Source: PWQG01 sp041685555 (GTDB lineage: Bacteria; Pseudomonadota; Gammaproteobacteria; Pseudomonadales; Pseudohongiellaceae). Taken from it: a DNA stretch of 25,842 nucleotides. The position numbers were made by a program, and so were the translations under genes. Of the stretch, positions 1-7,512 are shown piece after piece. The stretch spans positions 1 to 25,842 of the forward strand of contig JAWLFN010000010.1 in the NCBI GenBank assembly GCA_041685555.1. The letters are read 5' to 3'. The number at the start of each line of letters is the position of its first letter. Position 1 is the stretch's first letter. A model generated the notes under the pieces. The model did no database searches and was not told where the DNA came from. It saw nothing but the letters and a program-made list of their open reading frames with translations.

Positions 1-496
1 CCCTCGCGCCGAGGAGGCAGTCGAGAAGGGCGCGGTGGTACTGCGGCATGAGCCGGAGGCCAGCCTGCAGCTGATCGCCGTGGGTGCGCATCAGCTGCAG
101 GCGGTGCTCAGGGCCGCTGAGCTGCTGCTCACGCACGACGTGGCCTGTTCCGTGATCGCGATCATCGACCCCACACGATTCCGGCAGTCCCATGCGAAGC
201 TCAAAGGCATCATTCCTCCCGTGCCGCACCGGTTGTTCGTATGCCATACCCGGGCCCAGCCCATGGCCGGTGTGTTGAGGTGCCTGGACACTGGTCCCGA
301 ACGCAGCCGTTTTATGGGATACCGCAACTGTGGTGGCGCCATCGATCTGTTCGGTACACAGTTCCGGAACCGACAGACATGGGCTCATATTGTCCACGAA
401 GCCGCGCAGCTGCTGGGCCAGAGTCCGGCAGAGTGGTTGTCCAATAGCCAGCGGGCCGCGCTGGACGGCCGGGAGGCTGCTGATATACTGCGTTGA
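1..496 (+). CDS. Transketolase/phosphoketolase-like enzyme, C-terminal fragment
   Basis: The frame is open from the first bases (first full codon at position 2) to a TGA at 494-496, so about 164 C-terminal residues of a larger protein are visible. The stretch LIAVGAHQLQAVLRAAELL followed by an IIDPTRF segment looks like the C-terminal domain of transketolase-type thiamine-diphosphate enzymes, which carries a 'G...A..A...L' helix and a beta strand. Farther on, a DTGP..SRFMGYRN..G motif and a TWAHIV segment form the tail. I recall similar tails in proteobacterial proteins annotated as phosphoketolase or xylulose-5-phosphate 3-epimerase, but cannot confirm this. The thiamine-diphosphate-binding half lies outside the window. 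The next gene starts 22 bases downstream on the same strand, suggesting shared transcription with the nucleotide phosphorylase. The family level (transketolase C-domain) is fairly safe; the exact reaction is not. Confidence 0.6.
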   Translation, partial: PRAEEAVEKGAVVLRHEPEASLQLIAVGAHQLQAVLRAAELLLTHDVACSVIAIIDPTRFRQSHAKLKGIIPPVPHRLFVCHTRAQPMAGVLRCLDTGPERSRFMGYRNCGGAIDLFGTQFRNRQTWAHIVHEAAQLLGQSPAEWLSNSQRAALDGREAADILR

Positions 497-518
497 ATCC
501 ACCGACTCCGGTTGCGAC

Positions 519-2036
519 ATGACCTACAGTTTTCTCTACCTCACCCGGCTGGGTATCGACACCCACCAGGAGCCCGTCGTCTACATGCGTGATGACTGTC
601 ATGTCTGTCGCTCGGAGGGGTTCCGGGCCCAGACTCGTGTGCGGGTGGCCATCGGTGATCGGTATATCATCTGCACCCTGAATGTGGTCCGTGGCGAGTT
701 TCTCAGTCACGAGAACGCTGGCCTGAGTGAAGCCGCATGGCGGCTGCTCGACGCCACTGAGGGAGAAAGGGCCACATTCAGTCACCCACGTCCGGTGGAT
801 TCCATGAGTCATGTCCGGGGCAAGCTGTACGGGCGTCGCTACGCTGACAGCAGCGCCGGCCAGATCATCGCGGATATCGCCGCCGGGCGCTATTCGGACA
901 TACAGCTGTCCGCGTATGTGACCTCCTGTGCCGCCAGCAGTCTGGATGTCAACGAGACCATTGCCATCACGCGGGCCATGGTCAATGTCGGCAGGAGCTA
1001 CGATTGGGGGCTTGCCGGACCGATCCTGGACAAGCATTGCGTGGGTGGGCTGCCGGGGAATCGCACCACCCCGATCGTGGTGGCCATTGTGGCCGCCAAC
1101 AACCTGGTCATTCCAAAAACCTCTTCGCGCGCCATCACGTCACCGGCCGGTACCGCGGACACCATGGAAACGCTGACCACGGTCACTCTGGATTATGATC
1201 AGATGCGGGACGTGGTCCAGCGTGAGGGTGCCTGTCTGGCCTGGGGCGGGTCAGTGTCTCTGAGCCCCACCGATGACATCATCATCCGGGTGGAGCGGGC
1301 GTTGGACCTCGATAGCGAAGGGCAGCTCGTGGCCTCGGTCATTTCCAAGAAAGTGGCGGCCGGCTCGACGCATGTGTTGCTGGATATTCCCGTAGGTCCC
1401 ACCGCCAAGGTCCGCAGTCATGATCTGGCGCGGCGGCTGTCCGATCTGTTGGTCCGCACGGGAGAGGCGCTGGGTCTGAAGGTTCGGACGTTGATCAGTG
1501 ATGGCAGTCAACCGGTGGGCCGCGGCGTGGGGCCGGCATTGGAAGCCCGGGACATGTTGGCCGTACTGCGCAATGATGGCGATGCGCCAAAGGACCTTCG
1601 TGAGCGGGCACTGACGCTGGCTGGCGAACTGCTGTCCATGGGAGGCGTGGCACAGGCTGGAGAAGAAGCGGCGGCGCTGGCGCGGGACACACTGGACAGC
1701 GGCCGGGCGCTGGAAAAATTCCGCTCTATCTGCAACAGCCAGGGAGGATTACGGGAGCCGCCCCGCGCCGGGTATCAGCACGCACTGAAGACCGAGCGGA
1801 AGGGGATTGTTGTGGCCATCAACAACCGGATCATCTCTCGTCTGGCCAGTCTGGCTGGCGCTCCCGGTGACCCGGCGGCCGGTCTGGACATGCATGTGTC
1901 GGTGGGAGACCTGGTCGAGCCCGGTCAGACCATCATGACGCTGCATTCGGAGTCGACCGGCGAGCTGGAGTATGCGCTGGATTTCTTCCGGGAGCATCCG
2001 GAAATGCTGCACATTGACCCGGAGGAGGCGGTATGA
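519..2036 (+). CDS. Thymidine/AMP phosphorylase family protein, long form
   Basis: This 505-residue enzyme of the nucleoside/nucleotide phosphorylase family should split a nucleoside or nucleoside monophosphate with phosphate, giving a free base and ribose-1-phosphate or ribose-1,5-bisphosphate. The signature DKHCVGGLPGNRTT spans about residues 171-184, and SSRAITSPAGTADTMETL about 202-219. An N-terminal domain of roughly 90 residues precedes the phosphorylase core. Length and the KHC.GGLPGNRTT form match archaeal-type AMP phosphorylases (about 500 residues) better than classical DeoA (about 440). The frame is open further upstream, but that part overlaps the preceding gene; the ATG at 519 gives a natural N-terminus (MTYSFLYLTRLG). 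The Shine-Dalgarno is weak. The stop overlaps the next start as ATGA. Whether the substrate is AMP, another NMP or thymidine cannot be decided from sequence alone. Confidence 0.88.
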   Translation: MTYSFLYLTRLGIDTHQEPVVYMRDDCHVCRSEGFRAQTRVRVAIGDRYIICTLNVVRGEFLSHENAGLSEAAWRLLDATEGERATFSHPRPVDSMSHVRGKLYGRRYADSSAGQIIADIAAGRYSDIQLSAYVTSCAASSLDVNETIAITRAMVNVGRSYDWGLAGPILDKHCVGGLPGNRTTPIVVAIVAANNLVIPKTSSRAITSPAGTADTMETLTTVTLDYDQMRDVVQREGACLAWGGSVSLSPTDDIIIRVERALDLDSEGQLVASVISKKVAAGSTHVLLDIPVGPTAKVRSHDLARRLSDLLVRTGEALGLKVRTLISDGSQPVGRGVGPALEARDMLAVLRNDGDAPKDLRERALTLAGELLSMGGVAQAGEEAAALARDTLDSGRALEKFRSICNSQGGLREPPRAGYQHALKTERKGIVVAINNRIISRLASLAGAPGDPAAGLDMHVSVGDLVEPGQTIMTLHSESTGELEYALDFFREHPEMLHIDPEEAV

Positions 2037-2914
2037 GCATGCATCTGTTTACGATGCCCGGCCACGAACAGTTGGGCAGCCGAATCAGGAAACTTGGCGG
2101 ATTCGGTGAGGGTCGGTTCACTCTGCGGCATTTCCCGGACGGTGAAAGCTATGTCCGTGTGCTGGAGCATGTGAAGGATGTCGAAGTGTCCATCCTCTGT
2201 CAGTTGTATCGCCCGGATCCCACCGTGCTGCCATTGCTGTTGCTCGTGGATACGCTACGGGACCTGGGGGCGAAACGGGTCGGACTGATTGCTCCGTATC
2301 TGGCCTACATGCGTCAGGATGCGCGTTTTCGTCCTGGTGAAGGCGTCACCTCGCATTATTTTTCAAGATTGCTGAGTGAACATTTCGACTGGTTGGTGAC
2401 AGTGGATCCTCACCTGCATCGCATTCACGATCTGAACGACATCTATTCCATCCCGGCCCATGCCTTGACGGCCGTGCAGCCCATATCGGAATGGCTGGTC
2501 CGGTCGGTGGATCGGCCCCTGGTGATCGGTCCCGACAGCGAGTCCGAGCAGTGGGCCGCCAGTGTCGCCAGGGCAGCGGACTGCCCATGGGAGGTGCTGG
2601 AAAAGCAGCGCTTCGGCGACCGTGATGTACAGATTTCATTGCCCCATGTCGATAAGCACCGTGATCGTACACCGGTGCTGGTGGATGACATCATCAGTAC
2701 CGGCCGCACCATGCAACAGGCGGCGGCCCACCTCTCCAGCGCCGGTTTCCGCCAGATGTATTGCGTGGGCGTACATGGCCTGTTTGCGGAGGGAGCCAGG
2801 CAGGCGCTGCGAGAGGCAGGACTGCAGGTAGTCACCTCCAACTCGATTCCCGACGAAAGCAACAGGATCGACCTGGCGCCAATGCTGGTGGAGGCCTGTC
2901 AGAAACTGATCTGA
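2033..2914 (+). CDS. Ribose-phosphate pyrophosphokinase-like protein
   Basis: The 293-residue protein belongs to the PRPP synthetase / phosphoribosyltransferase fold and would transfer pyrophosphate from ATP to ribose-5-phosphate. Visible motifs are FPDGE (34-38), the RQDARF ATP-loop-like segment (about 94-99), TVDPHLHR (123-130, matching the usual VDLH..Q metal/ATP site with Pro for Leu) and the PRPP loop VLVDDIISTGRT (215-226). It is shorter than housekeeping Prs (about 315), and several motifs deviate, so it is probably a second, specialised paralogue. It starts within the stop codon of the phosphorylase gene (ATGA), so translation is likely coupled. Its 3' end overlaps the convergent RNase-like gene by 16 bases. 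Given its partners, it may make or use PRPP in a pentose-phosphate exchange with the phosphorylase; that is inference. Confidence 0.88.
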   Translation: MSMHLFTMPGHEQLGSRIRKLGGFGEGRFTLRHFPDGESYVRVLEHVKDVEVSILCQLYRPDPTVLPLLLLVDTLRDLGAKRVGLIAPYLAYMRQDARFRPGEGVTSHYFSRLLSEHFDWLVTVDPHLHRIHDLNDIYSIPAHALTAVQPISEWLVRSVDRPLVIGPDSESEQWAASVARAADCPWEVLEKQRFGDRDVQISLPHVDKHRDRTPVLVDDIISTGRTMQQAAAHLSSAGFRQMYCVGVHGLFAEGARQALREAGLQVVTSNSIPDESNRIDLAPMLVEACQKLI

Positions 2915-4302
2915 CTGCCCTGTTCCGGCATCTCGCTACGGATACTCCTGTCTGTCCACAATTTCTCGGATAATGCTTCCAATACACTTTCTTCGCCGTG
3001 CACGAGCATGACCCGTGGCGAGGTTTCGAAGGCCGATATCCAGTTGACCAGTGCCTGCTGCCCGGCGTGGGCGGAGAAGCCGCCCAGGGTATGGATGTCG
3101 GCACCGACGACGAACTCGTCTCCGAACATGCGTATTTCCCTGACGCCGTCGACCAGGATGCGGCCCAGCGTGCCGCGCGCCTGGAAGCCGATAAAGAGAA
3201 TCGAGTTTTCCGGCTTCCAGATCCGATGCTTGAAATGATGGCGGATGCGGCCGCCCGTGCACATGCCGCTACCCGCAATGATGATCGCGCCCTGTTCCAC
3301 CTCGTTGATGGCCATGGAGTCCTCCGTGCTGGAGCAGAGTTTCAGGGCCGGGAGAAACTCGCGCAGGTACTCCTTTCCGGCTTCGCTCAGGCATTGCACA
3401 TCCTCATCGTCCATGATGTGCAGCCAGCGGTCGTAGACCTCGGTGACGCTGATGGCCATGGGGCTGTCCAGGAATACCTGCCAGTCGTCGAGCCTGCCCG
3501 AGGCATGCAGGCATCCCAGATGGTAGATCAGTTCCTGGGAGCGACCCACGGCGAATGAGGGAATCATGACATTGCCGCCGCGCTCCCAGGTCTCGGCCAG
3601 CACGTCCTCGAATTCCAGCAGCGTCTGATCCATGTTCCGGTGGTCACGATTGCCGTAAGTGCCTTCCATCAACACCACGTCAGCGCGGGTCGGTGACTCG
3701 GGGTCGTTCATCAGCACGGAATCGCTGTTACCGAGGTCGCCGGAGAACACCAGTACCTTCTCCCGACCCTCTTCCTCGAGTGTCAGCTCGACAATGGCGG
3801 AACCGAGAATATGCCCGGCATCCAGGAAGCGGACGCTGGACTTCGGACCCAGTTCGAAGCGGCGGCGGTAGGATTGACCTTCACATTGTTTCAGCACCCG
3901 CGCCACATCGCGCTCGGTGTAGGTCGGGCTGAGCAGCGGCCGGCCGCTGCGCTTGCGTTTCAGGTTCTGGCGTTCCAGGTCGCGTGCATACAGACCATAC
4001 GCATCCTCCAGCAGAATGCGGAGCAGTCCCCGGGTGGCGTCGGTACAGTAAATGGGGCCCCGGTACCCTTCCGCGACGAGCAGTGGCAGCAGTCCGGAGT
4101 GATCCAGGTGGCCGTGTGACAGGATCACGGCATCGAGCTCGGAGGCATTGAAGGGGAACTTCTCCTCGCCGACACGGTCGACTGCATCTCCCCCCTGGTG
4201 CATGCCGCACTCCAGCAGTACCTGCCCGGTAGCCGGAGATTCCAGCAGATAGCAGGAGCCGGTCACTTCCCGTGCCGCGCCGTGAAAGGTCAGTGTCGCC
4301 AT
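2899..4302 (-). CDS. MBL-fold / beta-CASP / RMMBL RNase-like protein
   Basis: This 467-residue protein is a metallo-beta-lactamase-fold nuclease of the CPSF-73/Ysh1-like bacterial group. The zinc motif SHGHLDHSG covers residues 62-70 (H63, H65, D67, H68). Further ligand segments are DAGHILGSA and FSGDLG, and EGTYGNRDH opens the beta-CASP part. The C-terminal RMMBL region has GFSAHAGQQALVNWI with the conserved histidine. Such proteins are usually annotated as exonuclease or RNA-specificity-domain MBL proteins; RNA is the expected substrate, but it is unproven here. ATG at 4302 has an AAGGG upstream. It lies 22 bases downstream of the third antiporter-like gene on the same strand, so it is probably the last gene of that operon. 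It also faces the PRPP-synthetase-like gene tail to tail, with a 16-base overlap. Confidence 0.88.
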   Translation of the reverse strand: MATLTFHGAAREVTGSCYLLESPATGQVLLECGMHQGGDAVDRVGEEKFPFNASELDAVILSHGHLDHSGLLPLLVAEGYRGPIYCTDATRGLLRILLEDAYGLYARDLERQNLKRKRSGRPLLSPTYTERDVARVLKQCEGQSYRRRFELGPKSSVRFLDAGHILGSAIVELTLEEEGREKVLVFSGDLGNSDSVLMNDPESPTRADVVLMEGTYGNRDHRNMDQTLLEFEDVLAETWERGGNVMIPSFAVGRSQELIYHLGCLHASGRLDDWQVFLDSPMAISVTEVYDRWLHIMDDEDVQCLSEAGKEYLREFLPALKLCSSTEDSMAINEVEQGAIIIAGSGMCTGGRIRHHFKHRIWKPENSILFIGFQARGTLGRILVDGVREIRMFGDEFVVGADIHTLGGFSAHAGQQALVNWISAFETSPRVMLVHGEESVLEALSEKLWTDRSIRSEMPEQGSQISF

Positions 4303-4324
4303 GTCGTACCCTTTTGCAGATTGG

Positions 4325-6004
4325 TCAGAGAGCCATGAATAGACTGCCGGCCATCAGCACGGCCAGCAGCACCCAGATGGTATTGTTGATGGTACTGCGT
4401 GGCCACCAGTGATTCCATCTTCTTTCCAGCTTTCGTGTCCGCTGTGTTGGAATCTCTTCCGGATCGGGTGCCGGCACGGGAGGGCGTTGCAGCACACGGT
4501 ACAGGTACAGTGACAGAGGCAGCGCGGGGCTGCGACGCCGTCCGATGTGATCCGGCAGTGTCCATCGCATATACAGTGTCACCGCCACCATTATGGCGGC
4601 GGCGGCGATCGGCCAGCCCAGTTCCACCAGTTTATACAGGGCCAGGCTGTCGATTGTCGGGCTCCGCATCGCTGGCCATAACCACGGCAGGAACAGACAT
4701 GCACTCGCGGGAATTGACCAGCCGACCAGGTGAAGCGTGGACAGCTTATCCCGTGTGGGGCCACTGGCAGAAACACGGTATAGCAGCCACAGAGTGCGTA
4801 GCATGATCAAGGTGGAGGCCAGGGCTCCGATCTGGACCGCCAGCGAGTAGGGCTCCAGGCCGGCAGCGGGCAACTGGTCTTTCAATGCGGTCTTTACGGC
4901 CGCACCGGTGGTGAAAGGCAGGCCGCTGATGGCCAGTGCGGGCAGCATGATGCCGGACGCCAGCATGGCGCGTGCGATGGCTCCCGAGGGGGTTCCTTCC
5001 CGTAGCAGACCCGTTGCCATGAACAGTGAGCCTTTTGCCAGGCCGTGGTGCACAATATAGAGAGTCACCACGATCATGAGTGCGGGACGCAGTCCCGGGG
5101 CATGCCACGCCATGGCCGTGATCAGCATCAGGTAGCCCATCTGGCTGACTGACGAGAAGGCAAGGGTCTCACCGGCATCGCGCCGTAGCAGTCCCGCCAG
5201 AGCGCCGTAGAACAGATTGATCAGGCCCAGCCACAGCAGCGGTAGACCCCATTGCTGCAGAAGCGGGCTTTCAGCGGGCAGGAGCAGCCACAATCCCGCT
5301 ATGCCGGCCTTGGTCATCGCGCCAGAAAGCACCGCCCCCGCGGCGGGCGGAGCGGCCGGGTACGCCAGTGGCATCCAGACATGGAATGGCCAGAAACCGG
5401 CCTTCAGCGCCAGTCCGGCAATCAGGGCGAGAAGCGTGATGGCATCGAATTCCGCTTCCTGCCAGACGCTGAAGCGGAAGCTGCCGCCCGATTCATGCCA
5501 GGCCAGCATCAGTCCCGTGAACAACAGCATTTCGCCGGTGACGGCCATCTGCAGGTACAGCCTGCCCGCCTGCCTGACGCGCGTGGTCCGGCGGTGCACG
5601 ACCAGGCCGTAGGCAGAAAGGCTCATCATCGAGAAACCGACGTAGAAACTCAGGGCATCGCCAGCGACCAGCCATAGAAGGTTGCCACTCAGGCTGACCA
5701 GCCAGAACAACTGGAAGGTCAGCCGGTGCGGGTCCTTCTTCAGGTCTGTCAGGCTGAACACGCCCGCGAACAGCCAGAGCAGTGCACTGCCTCCCAGCAG
5801 GCCCCGCTGCAGGATGGTATTGGCGCCCCAGCTGGCCCCGGGCCACAGGAATTCCGGTTCGATGGCCGTCGGTGCCGCCACTGCCGCAAACAGGGCTGGC
5901 AGGCAACTCAGCCAGATGCCGGCTCTGGCTCGCTGCCCGACCAGTAGAAGGCTGGCAGCAGCAAGAAGTGGTAATGCAGGGATCAGGTACCACAGGTTAT
6001 TCAT
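4325..6004 (-). CDS. Mrp/complex-I-like antiporter subunit, third D-type copy
   Basis: This 559-residue polytopic membrane protein of the proton-conducting NuoL/M/N-MrpA/D family is the last of three consecutive D-type genes. Family marks are LALKAGFWPFHVWMP (membrane lysine K201), AMTKAG (K232) and SSVSQMGYLML. The helix normally containing the essential glutamate reads FYVGFSMMSLSAYGLVVHRR, with Ser125 exactly where its neighbour has Glu143. The neighbour aligns here without gaps over 24 residues. In the helix-12 motif GLPFTTGAAVK the lysine survives but the usual GF.SKW pattern is lost. A basic, proline-rich tail (about 490-535) precedes a final membrane helix. Start and stop: ATG at 6004 overlaps the upstream stop (ATGA). 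It may be a structural or coupling subunit with an altered ion path. Product class is sure; role is not. Confidence 0.85.
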   Translation of the reverse strand: MNNLWYLIPALPLLAAASLLLVGQRARAGIWLSCLPALFAAVAAPTAIEPEFLWPGASWGANTILQRGLLGGSALLWLFAGVFSLTDLKKDPHRLTFQLFWLVSLSGNLLWLVAGDALSFYVGFSMMSLSAYGLVVHRRTTRVRQAGRLYLQMAVTGEMLLFTGLMLAWHESGGSFRFSVWQEAEFDAITLLALIAGLALKAGFWPFHVWMPLAYPAAPPAAGAVLSGAMTKAGIAGLWLLLPAESPLLQQWGLPLLWLGLINLFYGALAGLLRRDAGETLAFSSVSQMGYLMLITAMAWHAPGLRPALMIVVTLYIVHHGLAKGSLFMATGLLREGTPSGAIARAMLASGIMLPALAISGLPFTTGAAVKTALKDQLPAAGLEPYSLAVQIGALASTLIMLRTLWLLYRVSASGPTRDKLSTLHLVGWSIPASACLFLPWLWPAMRSPTIDSLALYKLVELGWPIAAAAIMVAVTLYMRWTLPDHIGRRRSPALPLSLYLYRVLQRPPVPAPDPEEIPTQRTRKLERRWNHWWPRSTINNTIWVLLAVLMAGSLFMAL

Positions 6005-7512
6005 GGCTCGAACTCCGTGGCGATGATCAGTTCCGTCCAGCTCAGTGGGCTGGCCGGGCTGCCGGCCAGCACTCCCGACAGCAGCGCCAGCATGGCCGTG
6101 AATACCGCCGGCAGGAGCAGCATCCAGTGAGTCTCCAGCCGCTGGCCTGGCCAGATGCGCCGCTTCCAGTGCTCGTGGTCCGGCTCACCGAACCAGCCAC
6201 GGTAGATCACGGGGAGAAAATAGGCCGCGTTGAGCAGTCCCGAGGCGAGCAGAACAAGGACGACCCAGTCCTGCCCGACCTGCAGTGCGCCGACTCCCAG
6301 ATACCACTTGCTGATGAAGCCCGCCAGCGGTGGTATGCCGATCATGCCCAGAGCACCCGCTGTGAAAGCGGCCATGGTCCAGGGCATGCGACGTCCGACG
6401 CCGCTCAGTTCCCGAATGTCGTGAATGCCCAGGGTTTCCGCGAAAATGCCGGCGCAGAAGAACAGGGTGATCTTCATCAGGCCCTGATGGATCAGGTGCA
6501 CCACGCCGCCAATGGCGGCCAGTGGGCCCGCCAGCGCGACTCCCAGCGTGATATAGGACACCTGGCTGACAGTCGAGTAAGCCAGGCGTTTCTTCAGGTC
6601 TGTCTGCTGCAGAGCCCGCAGTGAGCCGTACAGGATGGTGATGCAAGCCAAGACCATCAGTGCCGGAGTCAGTGACAATTCTGTCGCGGTATTTACTCCG
6701 TAGACGTCGTAGACCACGCGGATGATACCGAAGGCGCCTGCCTTTACCACGGCGACCGCGTGCAGCAGGGCACTGACCGGCGCCGGTGCGATCATGGCAC
6801 GTGGCAGCCAGCTGTGGAGCGGCACCAGTGCCGCCTTGACACCCAGCCCGGCGATCATTGCCACGAACGCGACCCGCAGTGCCAGTGCGTCGCCCTCCAT
6901 GCGTTCACCCAGGTTGCCACCGGGCGTGAAATCCGGTGTGCCGTAGAGGGAGTGCAGCAGGGCAATGCCCATCAACAGCACAGTGCCGCCGGCGAGCGTG
7001 TAGACCAGATAGACGCGCCCGGCCCGTATCGCCTCTGGCGTACCCCGGTGCACCACCAGCGGAAATGTGGCCAGGGTCAACAGTTCGTAGAACAGCAGGA
7101 ATGTCACCAGATTGCCCGCCAGCGCCACACCCACCGTCGCACTGACACAAAGACTGAAATAGCCGAAGAAGCGCGCCCGCAGGGGTGAGTCCTCCATGTA
7201 GCCGATGGCATAGATGGTGGTGGCCAGCCACAATACGGCAGACAATGTTATGAACTGCAGCGACAGTGCATCGCCATGCAAGACCAGTGGTGCCTGGTCC
7301 AGGAACGGCAGCTCAAAGCGGAACTCCTGACCCTGGCTGACGCCGTACAGCATCAGTCCCACCAACAGCAGCTTGACGGTGGCGCCGCCCAGGTTGAGGG
7401 TGGTTCGCAGTCTCTGCTGGTTCTCCCGGGTGGAGAAGATCAACAGACCGGGGATCAGTGAACTGAGCATGATCAGCAGTGGTAGCAGTGCGTTCCAGGT
7501 CAGCGGGATCAT
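6001..7512 (-). CDS. Mrp/complex-I-like antiporter subunit, second D-type copy (MnhD/NuoN-like)
   Basis: This 503-residue membrane protein belongs to the proton-antiporter-M family. The canonical charged residues are all present: Glu143 in LFYELLTL, Lys226 in GVKAALVPLHSWLP, Lys257 in AVVKAGAFGI, and Lys402 in the GFISKW motif; HQGLMKITLFF carries the central histidine/lysine helix. The open frame extends 29 codons further upstream, but that part overlaps the preceding gene and is not hydrophobic. The ATG at 7512 gives a natural N-terminal helix (MIPLTWNALLPLLIM) and makes an ATGA overlap with the upstream stop. It should pump or exchange H+ (or Na+/H+) as part of a multi-subunit complex in the inner membrane. 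Confidence 0.9.
   Translation of the reverse strand: MIPLTWNALLPLLIMLSSLIPGLLIFSTRENQQRLRTTLNLGGATVKLLLVGLMLYGVSQGQEFRFELPFLDQAPLVLHGDALSLQFITLSAVLWLATTIYAIGYMEDSPLRARFFGYFSLCVSATVGVALAGNLVTFLLFYELLTLATFPLVVHRGTPEAIRAGRVYLVYTLAGGTVLLMGIALLHSLYGTPDFTPGGNLGERMEGDALALRVAFVAMIAGLGVKAALVPLHSWLPRAMIAPAPVSALLHAVAVVKAGAFGIIRVVYDVYGVNTATELSLTPALMVLACITILYGSLRALQQTDLKKRLAYSTVSQVSYITLGVALAGPLAAIGGVVHLIHQGLMKITLFFCAGIFAETLGIHDIRELSGVGRRMPWTMAAFTAGALGMIGIPPLAGFISKWYLGVGALQVGQDWVVLVLLASGLLNAAYFLPVIYRGWFGEPDHEHWKRRIWPGQRLETHWMLLLPAVFTAMLALLSGVLAGSPASPLSWTELIIATEFEP

Noticed and set aside
330..518. In-frame N-terminal extension of the nucleotide phosphorylase
   Set aside because: It overlaps the preceding gene in another frame, and the translation (Ser/Arg/Trp-rich) looks like a shadow; the family N-terminus begins at the ATG at 519.
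312..1037. 241-codon minus-strand open frame
   Set aside because: It lies opposite the phosphorylase and transketolase-like genes; low-complexity Gly/Pro/His composition and no motif. Typical antisense shadow in GC-rich DNA.
2998..3558. 186-codon plus-strand open frame
   Set aside because: Antisense to the RNase-like gene, whose zinc motifs are convincing; the plus-strand product has no recognisable domain.
5782..6624. 280-codon plus-strand open frame
   Set aside because: It runs across the junction of two antiporter genes on the opposite strand; the product is Gln/Arg-rich with no family features.
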